Part shown: positions 46,531 to 56,334 of the stretch, piece by piece
Position numbering within the stretch: position 1 is the first letter of the stretch
How the letters are laid out: every line of letters begins with the position of its first letter
NCBI RefSeq assembly: GCF_900143275.1
Contig: NZ_FSRO01000001.1
Span: 1,754,116 to 1,818,115 of the forward strand
DNA from: Nitrosomonas cryotolerans ATCC 49181
GTDB lineage: Bacteria > Pseudomonadota > Gammaproteobacteria > Burkholderiales > Nitrosomonadaceae
Length of the DNA: 64,000 nucleotides
Direction of reading: 5' to 3'
Notes under the pieces: model-generated
Told to the model about the DNA's origin: nothing
Databases searched by the model: none
Seen by the model: only the letters and a program-made list of their open reading frames with translations
Made by a program: the position numbers and the translations under genes

Positions 46531-47834
46531 AACTTAGAACTCTGTGTTTGTTCTAGTACGGTTTGCTCAAGCTGATTCCTAAGTGATGCGATAGATATAC
46601 GGTCAATAATTTCCGCACCAAAAGCATAGGTCAATAAATTACGCGCAGCAATTTCGGATAGCCCACGGCTTTTCAAATAAAAGATTTCTTCATTATCAAG
46701 CTGGCCAACAGTCGCGCCATGTGCACATTTCACATCATCAGCAAAAATTTCAAGCTGTGGCTTAGTATCGACGTGTGCCTTTCTTGTTAACAATAAATTA
46801 CGGCTAGATTGAGAAGAATTAGTGCGTTGTGCATTGGGATGCACCATAATTCTACCATTAAAGACAGCGTGAGCAGCACCATCAACAATGCATTTATGTA
46901 GCTGGCGGCTAGTACCATGAGGTTTCAAATGGTCAATATCGGTATGCGTATCTGCGAGCTGTTGATCTGCAATCAATGCTAATCCATCAATCGCACAAGT
47001 ACTGGCTTCATCCGTTAGACGTACATTCAGATTGTGACGTGAAATACGTGCACCAAGGGTGATATTGACTGATTGATAATGGCTTGTGTGCGCCAGTGAT
47101 ACAGCGGCGTTTGCAAAGTGAAAGGCCTGGTTACTATCACGTTGAACCCGGATATGGTTCACTTGAGCCCTGGCTGCAAGGCTAATCTCGGTGACTGTAT
47201 TCGTAACATAGGTGGATTCTTGCAGTGCAACATAGTCTTCAATAATCGTAGCATTGCTGCCGGTTTCACCAATCACTAGACAGCGTGAGTAACTTGTGAC
47301 TTCCTTCTGGGTTGCTATGAATAGCAGATGTACAGGAGTGGTTACTGATGTATCATGTGGAATAATTATTACTGCACCATCAAGCAAAAATGCTGTGTTG
47401 AATGCAGCAAACACATTGTCCTGAAATTCGACATATTGCCCAAGATGCGCAGCGATGATATCCGTATGAGTCAGCGCAATTTCTGATAAATTACCAGCAA
47501 TTATATTAGATTTATCCGGAACATTGGATAACTCTGGCGCATAATGACCATCTATGAATACAAGCCGCGTTGTCGCTTCTTCAAGATAAAAAGATTCGAT
47601 ATCAGCAGATTGCAGCTGAGAGGTTATCTGCGCTGGTTGGAATGGCAGTTTAATGAGCGGTGAAATATCAGTAAAGCGCCATTCCTCATCACGCGTTGTA
47701 GGCATTCTTAGCATACCAACGCGATCAATTGCTTGGGATCGCAGTTGATTTAACCAAGGAAGAGGGCCTGTTGACAATTCAGGTAATGTCTTAAGTAGGC
47801 TTTTGAGATAGCCACTGCTGACAGTTTCATTCAT
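46527..47834 (-). CDS. sufD: SufD, Fe-S assembly scaffold component
   Basis: A 435-residue member of the SufBCD scaffold, with the beta-helix core and a C-terminal segment ADDVKCAHGATVGQLDNEEI then FYLKSRGLSEIAARNLL typical of SufD. It overlaps sufC by 4 bases and sufS by 4 bases. Confidence 0.94.
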   Translation of the reverse strand: MNETVSSGYLKSLLKTLPELSTGPLPWLNQLRSQAIDRVGMLRMPTTRDEEWRFTDISPLIKLPFQPAQITSQLQSADIESFYLEEATTRLVFIDGHYAPELSNVPDKSNIIAGNLSEIALTHTDIIAAHLGQYVEFQDNVFAAFNTAFLLDGAVIIIPHDTSVTTPVHLLFIATQKEVTSYSRCLVIGETGSNATIIEDYVALQESTYVTNTVTEISLAARAQVNHIRVQRDSNQAFHFANAAVSLAHTSHYQSVNITLGARISRHNLNVRLTDEASTCAIDGLALIADQQLADTHTDIDHLKPHGTSRQLHKCIVDGAAHAVFNGRIMVHPNAQRTNSSQSSRNLLLTRKAHVDTKPQLEIFADDVKCAHGATVGQLDNEEIFYLKSRGLSEIAARNLLTYAFGAEIIDRISIASLRNQLEQTVLEQTQSSKL

Positions 47835-48625
47835 ACTGCTGCTCCCACAGTAGTCTCACGCTCAGCATTAAGCCAGTCATAACCACGTGCTTCGAGCTCC
47901 AACGCAAGCTCTTTTCCGCCGGTCCTGACGATGCGACCTGAAACCATAACGTGTACGTAATCGGGTACGATATAGTCGAGTAAGCGCTGATAATGCGTGA
48001 CCAGTATCGTTGCATTATCCTTATTTGTAATTTGATTAACGCCATTTGCAACGATTTTTAAGGCATCAATATCCAGTCCCGAATCGGTCTCATCAAGAAT
48101 ATTCAGCCGTGGTTCCAATAAGGCCATCTGTAAAATTTCATTACGTTTTTTCTCTCCACCAGAAAAGCCTTCATTGACGCTGCGATCCAGGAAATCTGGA
48201 TTCATGTCCAGTAGCTTCATTTTTTCACGTACAAAGTCATCAAACTCGAGTGGATCAAGCTCATCTTTACCGCGGTGTACCTGTAAGGTATTGTATGCGA
48301 GTCTTAGAAACTGGTTATTCGCTACTCCGGGTATTTCAATTGGGTATTGAAATGCGAGAAAAATACCTGCCCGTGCACGCTCTTCAGGCGCAAGTTCAAA
48401 TAAATTATTATCTTCGAATTGAACATTTCCTCCAGTAACTTCATAAGCGGAGTGACCAGCAAGTACTTTGGCGAGGGTGCTTTTTCCTGAGCCATTTAAT
48501 CCCATAATTGCATGTATTTCTCCACTTCTTACTGTAAGGTCGATTCCCTTTAGAATTTCAATACCATTTACAGTCGCACGCAAGCCCTGCACATTAAGAA
48601 TTGTTTTACTGTTCTGATTAATCAT
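47831..48625 (-). CDS. sufC: SufC ATPase
   Basis: A 264-residue ABC-type soluble ATPase of SufBCD. Walker A is [18 protein letters not shown], signature is [18 protein letters not shown], and Walker [17 protein letters not shown]. It overlaps sufB by 4 bases (ATGA), a sign of coupled translation. Confidence 0.96.
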   Translation of the reverse strand: MINQNSKTILNVQGLRATVNGIEILKGIDLTVRSGEIHAIMGLNGSGKSTLAKVLAGHSAYEVTGGNVQFEDNNLFELAPEERARAGIFLAFQYPIEIPGVANNQFLRLAYNTLQVHRGKDELDPLEFDDFVREKMKLLDMNPDFLDRSVNEGFSGGEKKRNEILQMALLEPRLNILDETDSGLDIDALKIVANGVNQITNKDNATILVTHYQRLLDYIVPDYVHVMVSGRIVRTGGKELALELEARGYDWLNAERETTVGAAV

Positions 48626-50058
48626 CCGACACTTCCCTCTAGCTTGAAACTAAGAAGCTTAGTCGCTTCAACTGCAAATTCCATAGGTAGCTGTTGAAAC
48701 ACATCCTTACAGAATCCATTAATAATCATTGACACAGCTTCTTCAGCATCAATTCCACGTTGCGCAAAATAAAATAGCTGATCTTCCCCTATTTTAGATG
48801 TTGAGGCTTCATGTTCAACTTTAGCGCTATTATTCCGTACCTGGATGTATGGAAAAGTATGGGCGCCACATTGATCACCTATTAACATTGAATCACACTG
48901 TGAATAATTACGTGCACCATCTGCCGTGGGTGCGATTTTAACGAGTCCGCGATAGCTGCTATTAGAATGGCCTGCTGAAATACCTTTACTGACGATAGTG
49001 CTGCGTGTATTTTTTCCGAGATGAATCATTTTGGTGCCAGTATCCGCTTGTTGATAATTGTTGGTGACGGCGACCGAATAAAATTCACCGACTGAATTAT
49101 CTCCACGTAATATACAGGACGGATATTTCCAGGTAATCGCGGCACCGGTTTCAACCTGAGTCCACGAAATACGCGAGTTAACACCTTTGGCCAAACCACG
49201 TTTAGTAACAAAATTATAGATACCACCGATACCATGTTCATCACCTGCGTACCAGTTCTGTACTGTTGAGTATTTAATATCTGCATTATCGAGCGCAATC
49301 AGCTCAACAACTGCTGCATGTAGCTGGTTGCTATCAAACCTGGGGGCAGTGCAACCTTCTAGATAAGAAATAGATGCTCCGTCTTCAGCAATGATCAGCG
49401 TACGTTCAAATTGACCGGATTCTTCCGTGTTAATACGAAAATAGGTTGATAAGTCCATTGGGCATTTAACACCTTTTGGAATAAAGCAGAATGAGCCATC
49501 TGTAAATACGGCTGAATTTAAAGCAGCGTAATAATTATCACCTACGGGTACAACGGAACCCAGGTATTTTTTTACAAGCTCAGGATGCTCTTGTACAGCC
49601 TCTGAAATGGAACAGAAAATAATACCCACTTCAGAGAGTTTTTCTTTGTAGGTAGTAGCGACGGATACACTATCAAAAATCACGTCAACAGCAACCCCCG
49701 CTAGTGCAGCACGCTCATGCATGGGTACCCCAAGTTTCTCAAACGTACGCAGTAATTCTGGATCAACTTCATCCATGCTGGCCAGTTTCTTCTTTGGCTT
49801 AGGTGCTGAATAGTAACTGATAGCTTGAAAATCAATTTTTGGGTAATTAACGTTCTGCCAATGAGGCTCAACCATGGTGAGCCATTTCTTATAAGCTTGA
49901 AGCCTAAACGCAAGAAGCCATTCGGGTTCTTTCTTTTTTGCTGAAATCAATCGGATCGTGTCTTCATTAAGTCCTTTGGGTGCAACATCGGATTCAATTT
50001 TAGTGACGAAACCGTGTTTATACGGCTGATTAACTAGACTCTGTAATACTGCACTCAT
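48622..50058 (-). CDS. sufB: SufB, Fe-S assembly scaffold
   Basis: A 478-residue scaffold on which clusters are built by SufBCD. Typical segments: [60 protein letters not shown] and [20 protein letters not shown]. Length is standard. It lies 130 bases after the A-type carrier gene. Confidence 0.96.
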   Translation of the reverse strand: MSAVLQSLVNQPYKHGFVTKIESDVAPKGLNEDTIRLISAKKKEPEWLLAFRLQAYKKWLTMVEPHWQNVNYPKIDFQAISYYSAPKPKKKLASMDEVDPELLRTFEKLGVPMHERAALAGVAVDVIFDSVSVATTYKEKLSEVGIIFCSISEAVQEHPELVKKYLGSVVPVGDNYYAALNSAVFTDGSFCFIPKGVKCPMDLSTYFRINTEESGQFERTLIIAEDGASISYLEGCTAPRFDSNQLHAAVVELIALDNADIKYSTVQNWYAGDEHGIGGIYNFVTKRGLAKGVNSRISWTQVETGAAITWKYPSCILRGDNSVGEFYSVAVTNNYQQADTGTKMIHLGKNTRSTIVSKGISAGHSNSSYRGLVKIAPTADGARNYSQCDSMLIGDQCGAHTFPYIQVRNNSAKVEHEASTSKIGEDQLFYFAQRGIDAEEAVSMIINGFCKDVFQQLPMEFAVEATKLLSFKLEGSVG

Positions 50059-50192
50059 TTGGTTTATTCCTCTGATTTTTTCGGCATCTTTGCTGGAAGC
50101 AGGAGTTTTACCTGCTGCTAATCAAGATGTCGGGACATAAGAAATAAAAATACATTGAATTATTGTGATTATTCTGTATTTTTTAAGCTTTA

Positions 50193-50534
50193 TTAAGCTT
50201 TAATTAGGTCTTTCAAGCTAAAGCTCTCACCGCAGCCACACGCGCTATCAACATTAGGATTGTTTAACTTGAACGAACTATTCAATCCTTCCTTGATAAA
50301 ATCGATACTTGAGCCATTAAAGAACGGTAAGTCAGTCATATCAATAACGACACTTGCATTATAGGACCCAAATACCCGGTCATTAGCCAGAAATTCATCG
50401 GCATAATCAAACGTATAAGCAAAGCCAGAGCAGCCTACTTTTTTGATACTAATTCGTAAAGCCAAACCTTTACCCCGTTTTTCGAGTTGTTGATGTATTT
50501 GTTTTGCGGCACTTTCAGTTAATGTAATTACCAT
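50193..50534 (-). CDS. sufA: A-type iron-sulfur carrier (SufA/ErpA-like)
   Basis: About 113 residues from ATG at 50534 with GGAATCAAG upstream; a GTG at 50558 would add 8 residues but lacks a ribosome site. The three cluster cysteines are in KVGCSGFAYTF and SACGCGESF. Position in the suf operon suggests SufA, though ErpA and IscA share the fold and cannot be told apart here. Confidence 0.88.
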   Translation of the reverse strand: MVITLTESAAKQIHQQLEKRGKGLALRISIKKVGCSGFAYTFDYADEFLANDRVFGSYNASVVIDMTDLPFFNGSSIDFIKEGLNSSFKLNNPNVDSACGCGESFSLKDLIKA

Positions 50535-50748
50535 ATCTTGATTCCATTCGTTATTCACAATTATAAATGATTAACTTAATAAATATTGTTACTCATTAGA
50601 TTCTCTTTTGGCCATTTAATATTTAAATTCTCAATATAAATAGACACGTATCGCTACAAATTGTTTTTCCCGGCTGTTTTTATATTGAAAAGGCTAAGAA
50701 TTCTGATAATTGTGTAATCGATAAAACCTGAACTAAAGAAACATCTAT

Positions 50749-51222
50749 TTATGCAGCGGTAGTTTCATGCATGGTTTTCCGGATATCAAACAATGGTGTC
50801 GCTTTTTTATCTTGCTGAATTGATTGGTTATCAACAAGTTGTTTGAGTGTCACCGCGCCTAGGTAATCAAAAATGAGCTCATTCAATTTTGCCCAAAGAT
50901 CATGAGTCATGCATTTGCTGTCATTATGACAGTTCTCTTTTCCACCACATTGTGTGGCATCAATTGGCTCATCAACAGCAAGAATGATGTCAGCTATTGA
51001 AACTTCTTCGAGTTCCTTAGCAAGGCAATAGCCACCTCCTGGCCCGCGCACGCTATCCACCAATTCAGACTGGCGCAATTTTGCAAATAATTGTTCAAGG
51101 TAGGATAATGAAATTTTTTGTCGTTGACTGATGTCCGCAAGTGTTATTGGATTATTGCTTTGTTGCATTGCTAAATCTAACAGTGCTGTTACCGCGAATC
51201 GCCCTTTCGTTGTTAACCTCAT
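50749..51222 (-). CDS. iscR: IscR, Rrf2-family iron-sulfur regulator
   Basis: A 157-residue Rrf2 protein: winged helix with MRLTTKGRFAVTALLDLAMQ, ISLSYLEQLFAKLRQSELVDSVRGPGGGYCLA, and the three cluster cysteines in TQCGGKENCHNDSKCMTHDLW. This is the IscR spacing, so it should sense 2Fe-2S status. It is the first gene of the suf operon, and two tandem IscR-type boxes lie over its promoter, indicating autorepression. Confidence 0.93.
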   Translation of the reverse strand: MRLTTKGRFAVTALLDLAMQQSNNPITLADISQRQKISLSYLEQLFAKLRQSELVDSVRGPGGGYCLAKELEEVSIADIILAVDEPIDATQCGGKENCHNDSKCMTHDLWAKLNELIFDYLGAVTLKQLVDNQSIQQDKKATPLFDIRKTMHETTAA

Positions 51223-51282
51223 GAATAACTCCTTTGATAAATCGGGTGGTATTGGTTGTTAAAAATTAGGTTCAAAAAAGAT
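51223..51282. other. Leader of iscR
   Basis: Contains the ribosome site AGGAGTT before the iscR start and an imperfect inverted partner (ATCGGGTGGTATT at 51241-51253) of the tandem boxes upstream. Together with the sequence beyond 51338 it forms the 358-base gap between iscR and the cupredoxin gene. Confidence 0.45.
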
Positions 51283-51337
51283 AATACCCGATGGATTTAG
51301 TCAACTATACAATACCCGATAAATTTAGTCAACTATA
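51283..51337 (-). promoter_or_regulatory. Two tandem IscR-type boxes over the suf promoter
   Basis: Two 27-base direct repeats (51283-51309 and 51311-51337), 28 bases apart, each match about 23 of 25 positions of the IscR type 1 site (ATA-SYY-GACT...GGG-TAT). On the minus strand TTGACT (51327-51332), 17 bases, TATAGT (51304-51309) form a good sigma70 promoter: one box covers the -35 and the other the -10. Confidence 0.75.
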
Positions 51338-51580
51338 TTGCCAGAGTTATTTTAATCTATTGATTATAAAGGATTAGTTTTAATCTGTTGGAGTTTTTCA
51401 AAGGTTTCATCCGGTTTTAAATATGAAATTTCGATAAACAAGCTAGATTTAGCTATGACCAGTTTACTGATAGAGTGGGGATGTAGCAGTAATAATAAGA
51501 AAATGAGAGAAGCACTCCGGTGATAACTAGAGTAAAAACTAGTCATCACCAAGTTCATGTCCTCTCAATATGATGAATAT
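51338..51580. other. Intergenic region between suf promoter and cupredoxin gene
   Basis: About 240 bases. A 64-codon minus-strand frame (51364-51558) has a leucine-rich stretch but no ribosome site or family resemblance, so it is not called. Confidence 0.4.
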
Positions 51581-52546
51581 TTAGCCTTGGTTATTTTCTA
51601 CTTTTAATCCTTTTGATAAAAAAAGCTTGTTAATCAACAACAGGATTAATAACCCAACTAACAGACCAAGGGCTGTCATTCCTGAAATAAATGAATTAGT
51701 AGCAAAGAAGTCAACAATCTGTTTTGTTATTGAATCTTGGTCTTCCTGATCATTTACTTGTGGTAAATCCGGTGTCTCATAGGTGTCTGTAAGATTATAA
51801 GGTGTTAGTCCAGGTATACTGGATAAATCTTCTCCTCCTTTTCCAACAACTAGCTGTGCTTTCATACCTTTTTCCATATGTTGAGATATATCGCAGTGTA
51901 CGAGATAAGTTTCGTCAGTAGCGGGCACAATGATTGTTCCAGAAATTGTTTTGGGTCCGGTAACCTCAAGGTGAAACATGCCATATTTATATAGATACCT
52001 TGGAAGCCCGTGCATCATAAATTGATGGCGAACCTCATCTTCGTTAATAAAATGCCAGGTCACTTTTGCGCAAGGTTTGACATGCCATTCTTGATTATCA
52101 AAGGCAAAAGCAGTACCAGGGAAATCTTTTGCATATTTTCTACCCGCCCGTACCGTAATTTCGATTTCCTCAGAGATACTATTACAGCTGCTGGGTAATT
52201 TATCAAAATTTTGCCCCATAATCATGCCGCCCTCATGATCCATAATATGGTCATCATCTGCATGGTGGTGGTGATCACCATGATGAGCAGTATGACCTTC
52301 TTCAGTTTCGTGTTTTCCATGTTTGCCGGGAGGATCAGCCATCATATGATCATCACCGTGTAGCATGTCACTATGATCACTATGGTCATCATGGTCCATA
52401 GAGTGATCATGCTGAGTCATATCATGGTGTTCGTGATTTTCCATATCATGATCACTGTGATCGACAGGTTCTGTCTGATCTGCTGCATGGATAAAGGGAC
52501 TAAAAAATAGTAAACCTGCTAGTGAGATAGCAATATATTTAATCAT
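51581..52546 (-). CDS. His-rich membrane-anchored cupredoxin
   Basis: A 321-residue exported protein. Signal peptide at 1-21. Residues 29-104 are a His/Asp/Met-rich segment with many HD, DH and HH pairs, likely to bind copper. A cupredoxin domain (about 125-236) has type 1 copper ligands H174, C218, H223 and M228 (C-x4-H-x4-M). A C-terminal membrane helix (about 288-310) anchors it. Its start overlaps the end of the multicopper oxidase gene by 8 bases, so the two are probably co-translated. It could pass electrons or copper to the oxidase. The family is not known to me by name. Confidence 0.8.
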   Translation of the reverse strand: MIKYIAISLAGLLFFSPFIHAADQTEPVDHSDHDMENHEHHDMTQHDHSMDHDDHSDHSDMLHGDDHMMADPPGKHGKHETEEGHTAHHGDHHHHADDDHIMDHEGGMIMGQNFDKLPSSCNSISEEIEITVRAGRKYAKDFPGTAFAFDNQEWHVKPCAKVTWHFINEDEVRHQFMMHGLPRYLYKYGMFHLEVTGPKTISGTIIVPATDETYLVHCDISQHMEKGMKAQLVVGKGGEDLSSIPGLTPYNLTDTYETPDLPQVNDQEDQDSITKQIVDFFATNSFISGMTALGLLVGLLILLLINKLFLSKGLKVENNQG

Positions 52547-54248
52547 TATTCATACTTCCTTTTGAACCTTTGAGGCGAGAGGTCGCGCGCAGAATGGCTT
52601 GCTTCATTTGTTGTCTCTTGGTGATTAACAAATAAACAGCAATGCTCAGCAGAAGCCCGTATAAAAAGTTGAGTATTTCCGTGCGCGTAATAGTATCGAT
52701 TACCGTTTGTCCAGCAGGTATGCCTAAGGTACCTGTGTCATCGAGGTCTTCCCAATCGGATATTTTTCTCTGATGAAATTCCTTAGTAAAGTATTTATTT
52801 AACCCAATACCAAGTCCTTGCGGTATGCCCATTTCGTTGAGATATGATCGATAGGCAACTAGACTCGTATTTCCTCCGGGATTGGAACCATCAGTGGTAA
52901 TCGCTTTTTCCCTGTGATCATGAAACAACCAGAGACCTTCGCCATAACTATGCAATCCATCAATGGTGGTATTTAAGGTGAGATCAATGCGTTGAGCTGG
53001 TGCAAGGTCATAAACATCACGTTGGATCTGAGCTATGGGATTATGTTCGACTCCGTCGTAATGAGTTATGGTTGCCTTGTGTCCATGTGTATGTAGTGCC
53101 AGTAATTCACCGGTACTATTTAATACGCGCAGTTTTATTTTTTGGTTGGGCTCAACCGGTATGATTGATTCCCGAAGAGTATAAGGATACGACAGGCCAT
53201 TCAGTGTAAAGTAATCCTCGGTTGAATCAGTTATGTCGTATTTAAGATTCATATCTTGTGCAATTAAACGGGGATCGTTGTATTTCTGAATGATTTCATG
53301 GAGTTCCTTGTCCATTGCATGGTAGTGCAGGTCGTATTCCTGGTCAAACTGCTCTGCTATGGCGACAGAAGGGTGTCGAACTTGCCCGCCGCCAATATTT
53401 AAAGTTTGAACCCAGTTATTGGGTCGATTTTCTTCGACGATGGTCATGCCGACTAAGCCCATGGCCAGATGCGTATGGGTTTGGACATGGCAATGGTAAA
53501 ACATGGTGCCAGTCTGGCGTGGCTGAAATTCATAGATGCGTCTTTCGCCTGGCATTAAGAACATTTCACTGGTTTCTGCTACACCATCATTACCCTTATA
53601 CTCATGGTGTGAAAACGGATGGTCAACGCCGTGCAAATGTATGGTGTGTGGAAGATAGTGCGTGTTTTCTAGCACAATTTGCACAATATCGCCTTGTTCA
53701 ACACGGATTACCGGTGCAGGTAAACGCAACAGGGATTGGGCTTTAATACTTTCAAAATTTTCGGTTGACATCCCGCTGGTTTTTGGAGCAAAAACCCAAG
53801 CGCCGGGCTGTACGCCTGGTGCAATATCAAAGGTTGGGATTACTCCTTCGAAATCAGGTGATCGACCGTTTAATTCGATGACCTCAAGCTTGATAACAAT
53901 GCGATCTGGATCCCCATCTCCATCCAAGTCATCGGTTTTTATAACGGCATCTGGGGAAAGGCCTGTTTCCATGAGCGTAGCCATGGAAATGTTATTGGTT
54001 CCTTTGACAGCTGCTGCAATCCATGCTGGATTATCTGGACTACAAAGGCGTGATTCTCGAATTTTAACACCTTCTATCTCTTGTGCTTCTCGCCAGGCAG
54101 CGGATATTTTGGGGTCGCAAACTGGTTCATAATTCAAAGCTGCAGGATCAACCTTTACAGATGGAGGCAATTTTAATGATGCCTCTGCGGTAACGGTGGA
54201 AGATATACCGTATAAAATTAATACGGCCATAAAAAAATGAATAGGCAT
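52539..54248 (-). CDS. Membrane-anchored multicopper oxidase
   Basis: A 569-residue exported copper oxidase. Signal peptide at about 1-22; an acidic DLDGDGDPDR segment near 105-115 resembles a calcium loop. Copper motifs: HTIHLHGVDHP and MFYHCHVQTHTHLAMGL in the first cupredoxin part, then ALHTHGHKATI and LWLFHDHREKAI in the second. The Cys for type 1 copper is thus in the first domain, as in two-domain oxidases of the Nitrosomonas BCO type, but this protein is larger. A C-terminal membrane helix (about 525-545) anchors it. Substrate unknown; copper, phenol or nitrogen-related roles cannot be told apart. Confidence 0.85.
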   Translation of the reverse strand: MPIHFFMAVLILYGISSTVTAEASLKLPPSVKVDPAALNYEPVCDPKISAAWREAQEIEGVKIRESRLCSPDNPAWIAAAVKGTNNISMATLMETGLSPDAVIKTDDLDGDGDPDRIVIKLEVIELNGRSPDFEGVIPTFDIAPGVQPGAWVFAPKTSGMSTENFESIKAQSLLRLPAPVIRVEQGDIVQIVLENTHYLPHTIHLHGVDHPFSHHEYKGNDGVAETSEMFLMPGERRIYEFQPRQTGTMFYHCHVQTHTHLAMGLVGMTIVEENRPNNWVQTLNIGGGQVRHPSVAIAEQFDQEYDLHYHAMDKELHEIIQKYNDPRLIAQDMNLKYDITDSTEDYFTLNGLSYPYTLRESIIPVEPNQKIKLRVLNSTGELLALHTHGHKATITHYDGVEHNPIAQIQRDVYDLAPAQRIDLTLNTTIDGLHSYGEGLWLFHDHREKAITTDGSNPGGNTSLVAYRSYLNEMGIPQGLGIGLNKYFTKEFHQRKISDWEDLDDTGTLGIPAGQTVIDTITRTEILNFLYGLLLSIAVYLLITKRQQMKQAILRATSRLKGSKGSMNND

Positions 54249-55110
54249 TTCAACGTACCTTTTTAGTTTATATAATTTTCAAATTTAAGCGTTACTGCTT
54301 CAGTAAGCGCATTATTTCTCAATTGCAATTCATCCAGTTTTTAATAAATAAATGAATCATTTTTTTTATTAATTAAAACCTTAGAGTACACCTTATTTGA
54401 TTGTGGATTATCCGATTGGTTCAGACTGGTAAGTAGTTAAAAATAATACATTTATTTATTATAAACTTGGCTGAATCTTATCGTGTGTAATAAAACAAAA
54501 AAATAACATGGTTTTTATTTGAGATGGAACTTGAGTTCTTGTAAAGACCCTAAAGCCCTTACCTTCTTATTATACAGAACCCCAAAGCAGCGTATATGAG
54601 TTCATTTTATTCATTTGACTAGAGAGGAAAGTACTTTCAATTAAGATAACGCATGAAGTGGGATTTGTTTTACAACCGTTCGTCCAGCTTGTGATTATGA
54701 ATCAAGGTGTATTTAGGCTCAGTAATCTATACGAGGTAGTGAAGATAAAATTCGGATTTTCTTAACGGCATTGTTCAAAAGATAAGCTTAAAGATAGAAT
54801 GAGTGCCCGCTGTGGATTTAAATTGACAGTGAGAGAGTGTAAATGCATGCATTCAAACACACACATTATTTTTCGTGATATTGCTTAATATATAGATCAT
54901 GCCTATACGAACATTCACTGCAATCTAGTTTGGATTAATAAAACGGCCGACAATTTAGACTAGATACCTTGGCGCAAGCTGGTCAATTTCAACCCTTATT
55001 AAGAGAATCGTTTTATAGTCAATGTTTGACTAAAGAATGGATCAGTGATTTATCTATTCATAAATAAAATGATTAATCAGGAAACAAGTAATTATTCAGT
55101 TGGGGTATAG
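54249..55110. other. Long intergenic region before the RND genes
   Basis: About 860 AT-rich bases between divergent genes. No intact gene, RNA or repeat is recognised. It presumably contains promoters for the oxidase (minus) and the efflux pair (plus). Confidence 0.45.
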
Positions 55111-56295
55111 ATGGAGATGGCGATTTTTAGATTCAAGAAAATTATAATTGGTCATTTGCCGGCAAATATTGGTTTCATGATTGCCATTATATTAATAGTG
55201 GGGTTTATGTTAACTGCTTGTGGTAGCCGTGAGCCTGTATCCGAAAATACTGCCGCGGATGAGACCATATCAGTTACGGTGCTTCAAATGAAATCAACTA
55301 ATGTTCCCATCAGTATTGAAACAGTGGCGCAGGTTGAGGGAGCAAAGGAAACTGAGATTCGCCCCCGTGTAGGCGGCATTTTACTAAAATGGCTTTACAC
55401 AGAAGGTGCGCCAGTGAAAGCAGGGGAGCCTTTATTTTTAATTGACCCAGAGCCTTTTCAGAATAATTTAGCAGAAATACAAGCACAATTGTTGGAGCGA
55501 GAGGCGCGTGTCAGGCAAGCCGAACGCGAAGAAAATCGCCAGCGTAGACTAGTGGCTGAGAACTTTGTGAGTCAAAGTGTATATGATATTGCAGCTGCTA
55601 ATCATGCGGTCGCGAAAGCTGCTTTACAATCGGCAAAAGTGCGTGTGCGGCAAGCTAAGCTGGATCTTTCTTATACAACGGTTATCGCACCTGTAAATGG
55701 CATCTCAGGTCGGTTTTTATTTTCTGAAGGCACGCTAGTAGCAGCTAACACCAGTTTGCTAACGACGATTACTCAGCTATCACCAGTATGGATACGCTTT
55801 GGTTTTTCTGATAATGAATTGACCCGTTTTGGCGGTCGTTTGAGTGAGCAAAGTGTGCAGCAAGTAAACGTCATCTTACCCGATGGCACAGAGTATCAGA
55901 AAAAGGGGCAAATAAACTTTGCTGCGAGTCAGATTGATCCATTATTAGGCACACAACAACTTCGTGCTACATTCGAGAATACTGATCAACGCTTATTGCC
56001 TGGTCAGTTTGTGCGTGTTCGAGTGATCGCAGGGGAATCCAGAGATGTTTTTATTGTACCACAAGTTGCTGTACTAACTTCTGATTTGGGTAAATATGTT
56101 TATGTGGTCAACGAAAAAAATGAAGTAACGGAGCGTCCAATCGTGGTCGGCAATTGGATAGACAAGAACTGGGTTGTTCTGGAAGGATTGGATGCGGGGG
56201 ATAAAGTCATTGTTGATAATATTATCAGATTAAATTCCGGTAAAATTGTGATTCCTCATGTGCGCGCCATGTCTTTTATTCAGCCATCCGTCTAA
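55111..56295 (+). CDS. RND efflux periplasmic adaptor (AcrA-like)
   Basis: A 394-residue membrane-fusion protein. The signal has a lipobox (MLTACGS), so it is probably a lipoprotein. Domains: lipoyl (ETEIRPRVGGILLKWLYTEG), alpha-helical hairpin (about 115-175 with EIQAQLLEREARVRQAEREE), beta-barrel and membrane-proximal domains. It links the RND pump to an outer-membrane channel. The pump gene follows after 39 bases. No TolC-type gene is present, so the channel would be encoded elsewhere. Confidence 0.92.
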   Translation: MEMAIFRFKKIIIGHLPANIGFMIAIILIVGFMLTACGSREPVSENTAADETISVTVLQMKSTNVPISIETVAQVEGAKETEIRPRVGGILLKWLYTEGAPVKAGEPLFLIDPEPFQNNLAEIQAQLLEREARVRQAEREENRQRRLVAENFVSQSVYDIAAANHAVAKAALQSAKVRVRQAKLDLSYTTVIAPVNGISGRFLFSEGTLVAANTSLLTTITQLSPVWIRFGFSDNELTRFGGRLSEQSVQQVNVILPDGTEYQKKGQINFAASQIDPLLGTQQLRATFENTDQRLLPGQFVRVRVIAGESRDVFIVPQVAVLTSDLGKYVYVVNEKNEVTERPIVVGNWIDKNWVVLEGLDAGDKVIVDNIIRLNSGKIVIPHVRAMSFIQPSV

Positions 56296-56334
56296 TTTAA
56301 AGCGATTATTAAATAACCGTAACGAGCCATTCAA

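Noticed and set aside
51364-51558. 64-codon minus-strand frame between iscR and the cupredoxin gene
   Set aside because: Only a leucine run stands out; no ribosome site or relatives known to me.
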